This document shows positions 23,742 to 31,567 of a stretch of 31,567 nt of DNA, in pieces. This stretch comes from UBA5078 sp963977405 (GTDB lineage Bacteria > Pseudomonadota > Gammaproteobacteria > Pseudomonadales > Pseudohongiellaceae). Within the stretch, counting starts at the first letter, position 1. Each line of letters opens with the position of its first letter. The notes beneath the pieces were generated by a model that did no database searches, was not told the DNA's origin, and was given only the letters and a program-made list of their open reading frames with translations. The stretch covers positions 1 to 31,567 of the forward strand of contig CAXBOY010000029.1 in the NCBI GenBank assembly GCA_963977405.1. Direction: 5' to 3'. A program made the position numbers and the translations under genes.

Positions 23742-24128
23742 ATGACATATCTGCAACTAGCCTATGTTCATCTAGCCACTGTAGTGCCAGCATTCATCAT
23801 CGGCACGTTTCTGTTGCTTAAGCGCAAGGGTTCGCCACTACACAGGGCGCTGGGCAAGGTCTACATGTTATTGATGCTGTTTACGGCCTTTGTAACTCTT
23901 TTTATGACCGCAGAGGTCGGTCCCCAGCTCTTCGGGCACTTCGGCTACATTCACCTGTTCAGTGTTCTAGTGTTGATAAGTGTCCCTAGAGCCTATTTCG
24001 CCGCACGCAGTGGCAATATAAAGCGACATCGCGGCAATATGATCGGCCTCTATGTAGGGGGAATACTGATCGCAGGCTCATTCACTTTCGCTCCAGGGCG
24101 CCTATTACACAGCTGGCTGTTCCTATAG
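23742..24128 (+). CDS. DUF2306-type membrane protein
   Basis: A 128-residue integral membrane protein with four hydrophobic segments (near 7-26, 39-58, 66-86 and 103-120). Conserved features include YVHLATVVPAFIIG, SPLHRALGKVYM, HLFSVLVLISVPRA and IKRHRGNMIGLYVGG; the conserved His residues suggest possible haem or metal contact, but the family is uncharacterised. AGGTGG lies just before the ATG. It is tightly linked to the preceding methyltransferase. Confidence 0.88.
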   Translation: MTYLQLAYVHLATVVPAFIIGTFLLLKRKGSPLHRALGKVYMLLMLFTAFVTLFMTAEVGPQLFGHFGYIHLFSVLVLISVPRAYFAARSGNIKRHRGNMIGLYVGGILIAGSFTFAPGRLLHSWLFL

Positions 24129-24160
24129 GCAGTAATTCGATCCTAATAATATAAGTGATC

Positions 24161-24706
24161 ATGATGGACCAACCTATACTGCATAGCCCGCGACTACTTC
24201 TTCGGCCCTTCACTCTGGACGATGCTAAGCGTGTACAGATGCTCGCTGGCGACAAACGAATCGCGGATATGACGGCAGCTTTGCCCCATCCCTACCTCGA
24301 TGGCATGGCTGAGGAATGGATCGGCGGGCATTTCGCGGCATGGAGCGCGCGTACATCGGTCTCCTATGCAATTGTCCTTAGAGAGGTACAGCTACTCATT
24401 GGCGCCGTAAGTTTTGTTGCCATTCGCGATGATGAGGCCGAGTTCGGCTACTGGCTAGGGGTGCCCTACTGGGGTTGCGGTTATTGTACGGAGGCCGTAG
24501 CGACCCTTATCGAATTTGGCTTCAATACGCTTGGCCTCAAGAAACAGCACGCTAGGCACTTGCCAGAGAACCATGCCTCATCTCGAGTCATCATCAAAAA
24601 CGGATTGCATTATATAGGGGATGTGACGGGGGTCTTAAGAGGTCATAATAACGTGCTGAAGCACTATGAGCTTAGCGCGCAGGAGTATTTCGCTAAACAG
24701 ACCTGA
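24161..24706 (+). CDS. GNAT-family N-acetyltransferase (RimJ/RimL-like)
   Basis: A ~182-residue acetyltransferase. The N-terminal LHSPRLLLRPFTLDDAKRV is typical of the RimJ/RimL group. FGYWLGVPYWGCGYCTEAV corresponds to the acetyl-CoA-binding motif A, and ASSRVIIKNGLHYIGD is the C-terminal motif. The substrate may be a protein N-terminus, an antibiotic or a metabolite. No clear ribosome-binding site distinguishes GTG 24155, ATG 24161 and ATG 24164. Confidence 0.87.
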   Translation: MMDQPILHSPRLLLRPFTLDDAKRVQMLAGDKRIADMTAALPHPYLDGMAEEWIGGHFAAWSARTSVSYAIVLREVQLLIGAVSFVAIRDDEAEFGYWLGVPYWGCGYCTEAVATLIEFGFNTLGLKKQHARHLPENHASSRVIIKNGLHYIGDVTGVLRGHNNVLKHYELSAQEYFAKQT

Positions 24707-24729
24707 ATATAGATATTGAGGAGCCAGAT

Positions 24730-25101
24730 ATGCAACTAGGAAACTTTTCAATTAGTTTGACGGTAAAGGATATCCACAAGTCTAAGCAGTTTTATGAAAA
24801 ATTAGGCTTCGCGGTAGTTGCTGGCAACATCGATGAGCAGTGGTTAGTACTGCAGAATGCCTCCTGCAAGATAGGTTTGTTCCAGGGCATGTTCGATCAG
24901 AACATTCTTACCTTCAATCCCGGCTGGGATGCAGATGGGAAAAACGTGGAAGCCTTCACAGATGTTCGACAATTACAGAGACAACTTAAGAGCGAAGGCC
25001 TAGTACCGACCAAAGAAGCCGACGAGAATAGCAGTGGGCCGGAATTTTTCACACTAATAGACCCAGATGGAAATCAGATATTGGTCGATCAACATCGCTA
25101 A
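24730..25101 (+). CDS. VOC (glyoxalase/dioxygenase-fold) family protein
   Basis: A 123-residue protein with two beta-alpha-beta-beta-beta modules: ISLTVKDIHKSKQFYEKLGF near the start and FFTLIDPDGNQILVDQH at the end. This is the vicinal oxygen chelate fold found in glyoxalases, fosfomycin-resistance enzymes and bleomycin-binding proteins. The usual first-strand metal His is not evident (SISLTVKD), so a ligand-binding or non-glyoxalase role is possible. GAGGAG precedes the ATG at good spacing. Confidence 0.88.
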   Translation: MQLGNFSISLTVKDIHKSKQFYEKLGFAVVAGNIDEQWLVLQNASCKIGLFQGMFDQNILTFNPGWDADGKNVEAFTDVRQLQRQLKSEGLVPTKEADENSSGPEFFTLIDPDGNQILVDQHR

Positions 25102-25130
25102 CAAGATACAAGGTGGAGTAAATAAGTTCT

Positions 25131-25409
25131 ATGAAGGACACACTAAGAAAATTATTCGCGCCAATTCTCAATCTTTTCGAAGGCGGAGACGAGCCATTTA
25201 ACTATCGACCGTCCCATCGCAATATTCTGCTGGCGGTGGGCTCTCTATTCCTATTCCTCTGTATCATCTCCCTATATTTCGGCAGTGTCGCTGGCGGCGC
25301 GGGCGCCTATATTCCGACAGTAGTCTTTGCCTTGGTTAGCATCTTCTGTCTGGTAGTTGGAGTCTTAGGCAGCGACCGAGCAGTTGCTAAAATTTGGGGT
25401 AGTAAGTAA
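25131..25409 (+). CDS. Small inner-membrane protein, two transmembrane segments
   Basis: 92 residues. A charged N-terminal region with EGGDEPFNYRPSHRN precedes two hydrophobic segments (about 32-53 and 58-80), and the protein ends GSDRAVAKIWGSK. I recall similar conserved hypothetical proteins in other gammaproteobacteria. Function is unknown. GGTGGAG lies about 17 bases before the ATG. Confidence 0.75.
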   Translation: MKDTLRKLFAPILNLFEGGDEPFNYRPSHRNILLAVGSLFLFLCIISLYFGSVAGGAGAYIPTVVFALVSIFCLVVGVLGSDRAVAKIWGSK

Positions 25410-25439
25410 CCCTTGTAAACACCAATTTTGAGAAAACCT

Positions 25440-26945
25440 ATGGGTCAAAAATACGCTAAGCTTCTTGACAAGCTCCACACCATAACGGACGTAGAAAAAT
25501 CTATTGCGGTACTGGGTTGGGATCGTGAAACCTACATGCCTGTTGAGGGCAACCAGGGGCGTACGGCGCAAGTGTCGACTCTAAGCGCTATCGCTCACGA
25601 GCTCTCCACTAGCGATGAGTTAGGTGACTTGCTAGAGGCGGCAGAGCAAGAGCAGGCAGGTGCGGATTATGACAGCACTCCCGCGAGTATGCTGCGGTCA
25701 GTGCGCCGTACATATGACGAGCAGCGCCGCTTTAGCTCAGAGTTCGTAAAGCGTAGTAGTGCGATTACAGGGGCTGCCGGGGCGGCATGGGCGAAGTCTC
25801 GGCAAGACAACGACTTTGCGAGCTTTCAGCCACATCTTGAGGCTGCCGTATCTTTGGCGCAAGAGTTCGCCGAGATTTTGGGTTACGAAGACGAGAAATA
25901 CGACGCGCTATTAAGTCAGCATGAGCGTGGCATGAAGACGGCCGATGTGCGCCGTGTGTTCAAGGCGCTAAAGAGTGAGACAGTGCCCTTAGTAATGGCT
26001 ATCAGCGAGAAAATCGATACGGTCGATGATCGCATGCTTAAGCAAGATTTCCCAATCGACGCGCAACGCACTATGTGCCACTACGCTGCGGAGTCAGTGG
26101 GCTATGACTTTAAGCGTGGCCATTTAGGTGAGGTACATCATCCGTTCAGCACGAGTTTCGGTCGTAATGACGTGCGTATCACCACACGTTTCGCACCGGA
26201 GTTTGCGGTCTCGTCTATTTTTGCTGTGTTACATGAAACTGGTCATGCGATGTATGAACAAGGCGTCGCCGAAGACCTCGATCGCACGCCACTGGGGCGG
26301 GGTACTTCCTCGGGCATACATGAGAGTCAGTCGCGCCTTATCGAGAATCAAGTAGGTCGTAGCCTAGGTTATTGGCAGCTGCATTTTCCTGAGCTGACAC
26401 GCCACTTTCCCAAGCAACTAGCAGATGTAAGCGTTGAGCAGTTCTACCGCGCCATTAACAAAGTTCAACCTTCTTTGATTCGTGTTGAGGCAGACGAGCT
26501 CACTTACAATATGCATATCATGCTGCGCTTCGAGTTAGAACAGCTCTTAATTAATGGCGACCTAGGAGTTGCGGATTTACCAGAGGCATGGCGCGCCAAG
26601 ATGCAAGAGCTACTAGGTGTGGTACCGAAAACCGACTCAGAGGGTGTTTTGCAAGACGTGCATTGGTCGCAGGCGGCATTTGGCTATTTCCCCACCTACA
26701 CACTGGGCAATCTTTACTCGGCTCAGTTTGTTGCGGCCGCGAAGCAACAGGACTCCTTGATCGAGACTGATCTCGCAAAGGGGGACAGCACGCGCCTATT
26801 AGCTTGGTTGCATGAGAACGTGCATCAGCATGGCAGTAAGTTTGACCCCGCCGCGCTCAGTGAGCGCGCCACTGGCAGCACGCTGACGGCGCAACCGTTT
26901 GTAGACTATGTGCGGGAGAAATACGGCGCTATCTACTCTCTATAG
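25440..26945 (+). CDS. M32-family metallocarboxypeptidase (Taq type)
   Basis: A 501-residue cytoplasmic zinc carboxypeptidase that removes C-terminal amino acids. The zinc motif H265-E-T-G-H269 and the family motif HESQSR beginning at His294, with Glu295 as the third metal ligand, are intact. Length is normal for the family. I chose the ATG at 25440 (MGQKYAKLLDKL); the upstream TTG adds four residues without a better ribosome-binding site. RlmA starts 11 bases downstream. Confidence 0.95.
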   Translation: MGQKYAKLLDKLHTITDVEKSIAVLGWDRETYMPVEGNQGRTAQVSTLSAIAHELSTSDELGDLLEAAEQEQAGADYDSTPASMLRSVRRTYDEQRRFSSEFVKRSSAITGAAGAAWAKSRQDNDFASFQPHLEAAVSLAQEFAEILGYEDEKYDALLSQHERGMKTADVRRVFKALKSETVPLVMAISEKIDTVDDRMLKQDFPIDAQRTMCHYAAESVGYDFKRGHLGEVHHPFSTSFGRNDVRITTRFAPEFAVSSIFAVLHETGHAMYEQGVAEDLDRTPLGRGTSSGIHESQSRLIENQVGRSLGYWQLHFPELTRHFPKQLADVSVEQFYRAINKVQPSLIRVEADELTYNMHIMLRFELEQLLINGDLGVADLPEAWRAKMQELLGVVPKTDSEGVLQDVHWSQAAFGYFPTYTLGNLYSAQFVAAAKQQDSLIETDLAKGDSTRLLAWLHENVHQHGSKFDPAALSERATGSTLTAQPFVDYVREKYGAIYSL

Positions 26946-26956
26946 CGCTCGCGATT

Positions 26957-27790
26957 ATGCCGACCACTCCCTTTCAAGCCTTGCGCTGCCCCATAGATGG
27001 CAGTGCCCTGACGCGTCACGATAAGAGTTGGCGTTGCGAAGCTGGGCATAGCTATGATGTAGCGCGCGAGGGCTACGTGCATCTACTACCAGTGCAGAAC
27101 AAGCGCTCCAAGGACCCGGGCGATAGTAAAGAGATGGTCGCGGCACGGCGCCGCTTTCTGCACGCGGGATACTATAAGCCCATCGCCCATGCCTTGGGTC
27201 AGTCGTTACTACGCCATGGCAAATCCACTATGAGCTGCCTGGATGCGGGCTGCGGTGAGGGCTATTATCTACGCGAACTGCAAACCATGGGGCTGCCACT
27301 GTCCGTCCTTGGGCTAGATATCTCGAAATGGGCAGTGCAGGCCGCCGCGAAATTGGACAAATCATCTACTTGGGTGGTGGGCAGCAATGCGAACCTCCCG
27401 GTAGTCTCTGCATCCGTCGATAGTGTACTTTGCCTATTTGGCTTTCCGGTCTATACCGAGTTCGCACGTGTCTTAAAGCCAGGTGGACTGCTACTACAAG
27501 TGGATACAGGCGAGCAGCATCTGCGTGAACTGCGCGAAGTCATCTATCCTAGTCTAAAACCTCCTCGTGACTCAGAGCCGCTACTGCCTGAAGGTTTTAG
27601 CCTGCTCGAACAGAGCACTGTGTGCTTCGCAATAGAGCTAGAGTCTCGCGAGACGATAGCCGATTTGCTGGCGATGACGCCTCATCTGTACCGCGCAAGC
27701 CAGGCCGGCCGCGAAAGTGCGGCAGCGTTAGAACGACTAAGTCTTAGCATCGATGTGCGCATTAAGTGTTTGCGGCGCGCCTTAGACTAG
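26957..27790 (+). CDS. rlmA: 23S rRNA (guanine-N1)-methyltransferase RlmA
   Basis: A 277-residue enzyme that in E. coli methylates G745 of 23S rRNA. An N-terminal zinc-ribbon-like segment (RCPIDGSALTRHDK, then WRCEAGHSYDVA) is followed by EGYVHLLPVQNKRSKDPGDS and the SAM-binding LDAGCGEGYYLREL. It resembles E. coli RlmA along its whole length. The second zinc Cys of E. coli (CPLC) is Asp14 here (CPID), leaving C11, C27 and H31. It lies directly after the M32 peptidase on the same strand. Confidence 0.92.
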   Translation: MPTTPFQALRCPIDGSALTRHDKSWRCEAGHSYDVAREGYVHLLPVQNKRSKDPGDSKEMVAARRRFLHAGYYKPIAHALGQSLLRHGKSTMSCLDAGCGEGYYLRELQTMGLPLSVLGLDISKWAVQAAAKLDKSSTWVVGSNANLPVVSASVDSVLCLFGFPVYTEFARVLKPGGLLLQVDTGEQHLRELREVIYPSLKPPRDSEPLLPEGFSLLEQSTVCFAIELESRETIADLLAMTPHLYRASQAGRESAAALERLSLSIDVRIKCLRRALD

Positions 27791-27866
27791 GCTTTAAGCT
27801 TTCATAAGCGTTATATCTGTGGCAGATTAAGCGCAATGTATCGACAATAATAATTAGGAAAGCGTC

Positions 27867-28589
27867 ATGTCTCTATCTACTCGTCATCCTCTAAGCGCTC
27901 TTTTCGTAACTGTCCTTTTTGCCTTGTTGGGTGCGCAATCCCTCGCGCAAGATCTACCAGACCCAACTCGCTTCGAGCAAGCTATTTTGGCCTTCGAGGC
28001 GCAAGATAAGGCTTCGCCTGCGCCAAGTAATGCCATCGTTTTAACAGGCAGCTCCAGCATCATGTTATGGAATGAAGATGCCCCAAAGGATCTTGCGCCT
28101 CTTACAGTCATTCCGCGCGGCTTCGGCGGCAGTGTAATGAATGATGCATTGCATTACCTCGATCGTGTCGCACTGACCTATAAGCCCCGCGCGATACTAC
28201 TGTATGAGGGTGATAACGATACTGGGCGCAATAATATTCCTACGGCAACCATCATCAATCAGCTTGAAGAGATCATCGCGCGCGTTCATGGGCAATTACC
28301 AGACGCCCGTATCTATTTGCTAGCGGTGAAGCCTAGCGTCGCAAGAGAGGCAACCTGGCCAGCTGCGCTTGCCGTTAACAAGCGTTATCAAGAGATAGCG
28401 GCAGCGGATACTCTGATTCATTACATCGATGTTGCCACGCCATTCATGAAAGCCGATGGTACTGTGATGACCGACATATTTCGTGATGACGATCTGCATC
28501 TTAATGCGAAAGGTTACGAGATTTGGGCGGCTGCTATTAAAGAGGTATTGATGGAGCACGAGGCCCAATACGAGCACGGTGCTCACTAG
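27867..28589 (+). CDS. Exported SGNH/GDSL-family hydrolase
   Basis: A 240-residue protein with a signal peptide (about 1-28, SLAQ-D), so probably periplasmic. SGNH blocks are visible: block I VLTGSSSIMLW (likely nucleophile Ser63), the oxyanion Gly in RGFGGSVMND, block III EGDNDT with the Asn, and block V DDDLHLNAKGYEIW with the Asp-His pair. Family members hydrolyse esters in lipids or acetylated carbohydrates; the substrate here is unknown. AGGAAAG precedes the ATG. Confidence 0.92.
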   Translation: MSLSTRHPLSALFVTVLFALLGAQSLAQDLPDPTRFEQAILAFEAQDKASPAPSNAIVLTGSSSIMLWNEDAPKDLAPLTVIPRGFGGSVMNDALHYLDRVALTYKPRAILLYEGDNDTGRNNIPTATIINQLEEIIARVHGQLPDARIYLLAVKPSVAREATWPAALAVNKRYQEIAAADTLIHYIDVATPFMKADGTVMTDIFRDDDLHLNAKGYEIWAAAIKEVLMEHEAQYEHGAH

Positions 28590-28600
28590 TATTCAGAAAC

Positions 28601-29449
28601 CTAGGGATTCAGCGCACGCTTCATCTGTTGGTAAGTGGAATCGTTGCGAAACATCTGATCTTGCACCGCATTCGCACGAGCATCTCCTGAGGTATTCCTC
28701 TGCTGAGAATTAACGTCAAATCCCTCGATGTAGCGATCGATATCGCTCTGTGACATTCCAGACTCGCGCAGACTATTGGCGACGCGCCGATTCCTTGCTT
28801 GGCTTGCGGCAAAATCAGTATTCGCAGGGTTGGCGGCGAAGAATCCACCGCTCGTATCGATTAGAGCATTATCGAATCCACTGGATGACTCATCAGCGCA
28901 AAGCAACATAGGATTGAGCTTTTGTAGCGGTGTGCAAACTCGAATAACAGCTTGCTGCTCTTCCTCACTACGCAATCGCTCCACCATCTGCCGAACCGAA
29001 AGACGCGTAGGGGTAGGTGAATCCGGGGTGGGCAATGGCACAGGAGTAAGGTCGACAGCGACGAGCGGTTCTGGTGCCTGGGGCAGATCGACAAGAGGCG
29101 GCGGGAGTGATGGAGACTCTGGAGGTAGGGGTGTAGAGTTTATGACCTCGCGCGCCCCTTCAATTACAGCAGGGACCGACGGGCTTGGCTCGGGACTGCG
29201 TACAGGTAACGGAGGTGAAAGTTGCATAGTGATCACGACACGCTCAGCGCTCGCTTGTTTTGGCGCCTCTATTCGGAACTCGACTAAGGCGTAGAGACCA
29301 ATAGCATGTAGTAATGCGCTCACTAGAATAGGGCCAGCAGCGAACCGACGCGATGAGGCCCGGGTCGGTTCGCTCGACTCCTCTGGAAATATCATGTCAC
29401 CTACGAGGGGCAGTGAGTTTTCTACTAAGTTTTCGGTGAAATCATCCAT
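28601..29449 (-). CDS. TonB-like proline-rich membrane protein without a TonB C-terminal domain
   Basis: A 282-residue protein. A ~38-residue cytoplasmic N-terminus precedes one membrane segment (about 39-58, ILVSALLHAIGLYALVEF), followed by a long Pro/Ser-rich stretch (about 78-150) like TonB or energy-transducer linkers. The C-terminal ~130 residues are polar and Asn/Ser/Gln-rich, with no recognisable TonB beta-strand fold. Single-pass topology with a periplasmic C-terminus is inferred. The start at 29449 has GAGAG very close to the ATG, so the true start could be the Met at residue 19. I do not recognise a specific family. Confidence 0.65.
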   Translation of the reverse strand: MDDFTENLVENSLPLVGDMIFPEESSEPTRASSRRFAAGPILVSALLHAIGLYALVEFRIEAPKQASAERVVITMQLSPPLPVRSPEPSPSVPAVIEGAREVINSTPLPPESPSLPPPLVDLPQAPEPLVAVDLTPVPLPTPDSPTPTRLSVRQMVERLRSEEEQQAVIRVCTPLQKLNPMLLCADESSSGFDNALIDTSGGFFAANPANTDFAASQARNRRVANSLRESGMSQSDIDRYIEGFDVNSQQRNTSGDARANAVQDQMFRNDSTYQQMKRALNP

Positions 29450-29531
29450 CTCTCACATCGATTGTAGTCTGCATTATTAGTTGTTGTGCTTTGACTGCGT
29501 ATCGAGGTGTGGGTTCCCTAAAATCTTCTCA

Positions 29532-30128
29532 TTAGGACTTGGTCCAAACCAAGAGTTGATTGTTCGCGGGCATGGCGTTGTCTTCGAGCAAACTCAAGCC
29601 TGCCTCTTCGGCTAGGGATTGCACTATTTCAAAATCTCGTATTCCGCTTGCAGCGTTTCTTTCCTTTAACCAGTTGTCGAACTCGGCATTACTCGAAGTA
29701 GTGAATTCCCCTTCGTATTTGAATGGTCCATACACACAGAGAACACCAGAATTAGCGAGTAAGTAGCGCGTATGTCGAAAGAAATGGCTCACTGCCACGG
29801 CTGGCATAATATGCAGGCTGTTAGCACTAAAAATATAATCTAGGGGGCTGTGGGCGAGCTTGTCTTGGGTAACATCGAAGGGGCGAGCGCTTGGAAGATT
29901 AGATAGATTCGCAGCCGCTATGCGCAGGTTAAGTGTGTCGACGCTCTCAGGCACGTCTGTACTCTGCCAATGCAAATGGGGCATGTGTTGGGCGAAATAT
30001 TCAGCATGTTGTCCGGTTCCGCCAGCTATCTCTAAGACTCTTCCGAAGGGTTTGGTAAAATGTCTGCGTAGCTGCGCCAGAATATAGTCTTTGTTATTTT
30101 CACACGACTGGCTAAAGGGCAGGGTCAT
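29532..30128 (-). CDS. DUF938-type methyltransferase-like protein
   Basis: A 198-residue protein matching the DUF938 pattern: SQSCENNKDYILAQL at the N-terminus, the SAM-binding-like RVLEIAGGTGQHAEYFA, IFSANSLHIMP, and GPFKYEGEFTTSSNAEFDNWL. It is a predicted SAM-dependent methyltransferase of unknown substrate. The ATG at 30128 lies three bases after the yaaA stop, and its ribosome-binding site GGAGG is within the end of yaaA, so the two genes are translationally linked. Confidence 0.92.
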   Translation of the reverse strand: MTLPFSQSCENNKDYILAQLRRHFTKPFGRVLEIAGGTGQHAEYFAQHMPHLHWQSTDVPESVDTLNLRIAAANLSNLPSARPFDVTQDKLAHSPLDYIFSANSLHIMPAVAVSHFFRHTRYLLANSGVLCVYGPFKYEGEFTTSSNAEFDNWLKERNAASGIRDFEIVQSLAEEAGLSLLEDNAMPANNQLLVWTKS

Positions 30129-30131
30129 TAA

Positions 30132-30905
30132 TCAGGCCTCCTTGCGTAAGAACACTGGAGCATGGGGTTTGGAGTCTTTCTCGCTATATCGATAGCCGTC
30201 CACATCGAAACTTAAGAGATCCTCTATCTTCTTCAAGCGATTCTTAATGATATAGGCGCTCATCAAGCCGCGCGCTTTCTTGGCAAAGAAGCTGACTATT
30301 TTGTACTGTCCGTTACTGAAGTCTTTGAATACGGGCGAGACTATTTGTGCCCGCAGCTGCGCTGGCCTCACTGCCTTAAAGTATTCGTTAGAGGCTAAGT
30401 TCACGAGTATGGGGCTCTTCTGTTTAGACATCTCTTGGTTCAGCGCGTCCGTAATCTTATTGCCCCAGAATTGGTACAGAGATGCTCCTTTATCATTCTT
30501 AAGGGAAGTACCCATCTCTAGGCGGTAGGGCTGCACTAGGTCGAGTGGGCGTAGTAAGCCATACAAGCCTGATAAAATACGGAGGTGATTCTGCGCAAAA
30601 CTTATATCGGCACTCGACAGAGCGTAGGCATCCAAGCCTATATAGACATCGCCTTTAAAAGCAAACAATGCCTGTCGAGCATTTTCCTTGGTAAAAGGGG
30701 TTTGCCATTGATTAAAACGCTCTTGATTTAGCTCGCCAAGTTTCGGACTAATGGACATTAGAGAGGAGACTTGCGCGGGCGATAGGCCTTTGAGTTGGGT
30801 GATTAATTGCGCAGAGTCTTCAAGAAAGTCTGCTTGTGTGAATTTGCGAATTTTTACGGGTGTTTCATAGTCGAGAGACTTGGCTGGAGATATCACCACT
30901 AACAT
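30132..30905 (-). CDS. yaaA: Peroxide stress protein YaaA
   Basis: A 257-residue cytoplasmic protein with the DUF328 signature VVISPAKSLDYETP at the N-terminus, then LSGLYGLLRPLDLVQPYRLEMG, NLASNEYFKAV and FDVDGYRYS. In E. coli YaaA lowers free iron and limits DNA and protein damage during hydrogen peroxide stress, and belongs to the OxyR regulon. I could not identify an OxyR site. It is the upstream member of a coupled pair with the DUF938 gene. Confidence 0.95.
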   Translation of the reverse strand: MLVVISPAKSLDYETPVKIRKFTQADFLEDSAQLITQLKGLSPAQVSSLMSISPKLGELNQERFNQWQTPFTKENARQALFAFKGDVYIGLDAYALSSADISFAQNHLRILSGLYGLLRPLDLVQPYRLEMGTSLKNDKGASLYQFWGNKITDALNQEMSKQKSPILVNLASNEYFKAVRPAQLRAQIVSPVFKDFSNGQYKIVSFFAKKARGLMSAYIIKNRLKKIEDLLSFDVDGYRYSEKDSKPHAPVFLRKEA

Positions 30906-30939
30906 GTACTTGCCTCAAAAAGGATTTAATATTGTGTAT

Positions 30940-31506
30940 TCACACAGGAGCAAGAAACTCTTGCCACCAATCTAATGGAGTTACGCCATCTGCGGGGTCG
31001 TATACGTTGCCATAGTACCAGAGCGTTCCGGCGAATTGTCCGCTGATACGGTCTAGCAATATCTCTATCGCTTGAAAACCGATTGAGACGTGGATGCTGT
31101 AAACAAGCAATCGTGGTGTCTCTATGTCTAAAATACCATCCAGTAACTCTATCTCCGGCGTCAGCGCGAGTAGGACATCGTCTATGTTACTCTTGCTTAA
31201 CACACGCAAGCACAGGTTTCCGCTGCGCTGAATTAGCTCATAACCCTCTTTCGTATCGGCGGGGAAGCGGATTCTGTCGCCAGCCGCTAAACCTCGCACA
31301 AACGCGGGTGAGCGCAGCAGGCGATACTGGCCTGCGAGAGTGTTGCTGGACTTGGATTTTTCGTCAGCGCGAAGTGCTGTTACCTCAACTTGCTCGACGA
31401 TACCCTCGCCATCTGGCCGATAGCCAGCGATCAGAGGGATGTGGAGCTTAGGTGCATCGTTATCTGCAGCACTAGCGTGGGAGTCTTCGAAAGGGGTCAT
31501 GCTCAT
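30940..31506 (-). CDS. DUF4265-like hypothetical protein
   Basis: A 188-residue protein with no signal peptide or membrane segment. The middle has a beta-strand pattern with RGLAAGDRIRFPADT, and the C-terminus ends in GNVYDPADGVTPLDWW, which resembles the end of DUF4265 proteins. Function is unknown. The ATG at 31506 follows GGAAACGC; a second ATG two codons on is also possible. It lies 34 bases upstream of yaaA on the same strand. Confidence 0.65.
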   Translation of the reverse strand: MSMTPFEDSHASAADNDAPKLHIPLIAGYRPDGEGIVEQVEVTALRADEKSKSSNTLAGQYRLLRSPAFVRGLAAGDRIRFPADTKEGYELIQRSGNLCLRVLSKSNIDDVLLALTPEIELLDGILDIETPRLLVYSIHVSIGFQAIEILLDRISGQFAGTLWYYGNVYDPADGVTPLDWWQEFLAPV

Positions 31507-31567
31507 GCGCGTTTCCAGTCAATTTTTAGTTCAAGCATTTTAACCCGCAGCGCAGCGCAATGCGAAA

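Noticed and set aside
28776..29294. 172-codon open frame opposite the TonB-like protein gene
   Set aside because: It is the antisense shadow of the proline-rich region; Gly/Arg/Ser-rich composition comes from the complement of Pro codons.
1..31567. Search by eye for tRNA/rRNA genes, CRISPR arrays, insertion sequences, integrases, phage genes and attachment sites
   Set aside because: None were seen. The accessory blocks have no mobility genes at their edges, so transfer is not proven by this window.

Overview
The window looks like a chromosomal segment of a gammaproteobacterium, probably an aquatic or marine lineage outside the Enterobacterales. The end of the ATP synthase operon (atpG-atpD-atpC) is followed by glmU and glmS, as in pseudomonad-like and marine gammaproteobacteria. 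The AtpD, AtpC, GlmS, YdfG, HexR-like, RlmA and YaaA proteins all read as close relatives of gammaproteobacterial proteins. I cannot name a genus from sequence alone.

Layout. 1-5845 (+) is conserved core: atpG 3' end, atpD, atpC, a strong terminator, then glmU and glmS (UDP-GlcNAc synthesis). 5999-11341 is a visibly AT-richer accessory block. It holds a minus-strand regulator made of two TetR units in one chain, and divergent from it a TonB-dependent outer-membrane receptor followed by an exported serine hydrolase of the class C beta-lactamase/esterase fold. A good promoter overlapped by an imperfect palindrome precedes the receptor, a hairpin separates receptor and hydrolase, and a 20-bp perfect hairpin closes the unit.

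11368-15376 is a second accessory block. A minus-strand pair encodes an exported c-type cytochrome fused to a domain whose His/Met pattern matches the copper ligands of PHM/DBH-type monooxygenases, and an exported beta-sandwich-like partner. A membrane-embedded AraC-type regulator is divergent from the pair.

15492-18350 holds an alpha/beta hydrolase, a CNNM/CBS membrane protein and, on the minus strand, a HexR-like RpiR regulator. 18445-28589 (+) is a long, closely packed run of mostly single-function genes: FemAB-like GNAT, HAD fragment, tandem SH3 protein, YdfG, LysE-type exporter plus a decayed second copy, GST, DUF1697, methyltransferase, DUF2306, GNAT, VOC, a small membrane protein, M32 carboxypeptidase, RlmA and an exported SGNH hydrolase. 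28601-31506 (-) holds a TonB-like proline-rich membrane protein lacking a recognisable TonB C-terminal domain, a DUF938 methyltransferase coupled to yaaA, and a DUF4265-like protein.

How they work together. The core genes make ATP and the cell-wall precursor. The TetR-TetR/receptor/hydrolase block reads as a regulated import-and-hydrolyse unit for an unknown ligand. The cytochrome-monooxygenase/partner/AraC block reads as a regulated periplasmic redox unit. These two blocks are the best candidates for undescribed biology. I saw no tRNA, rRNA, CRISPR array, insertion sequence, prophage or attachment site. The only stretch over 300 bases without a gene is 7217-7582, described below.
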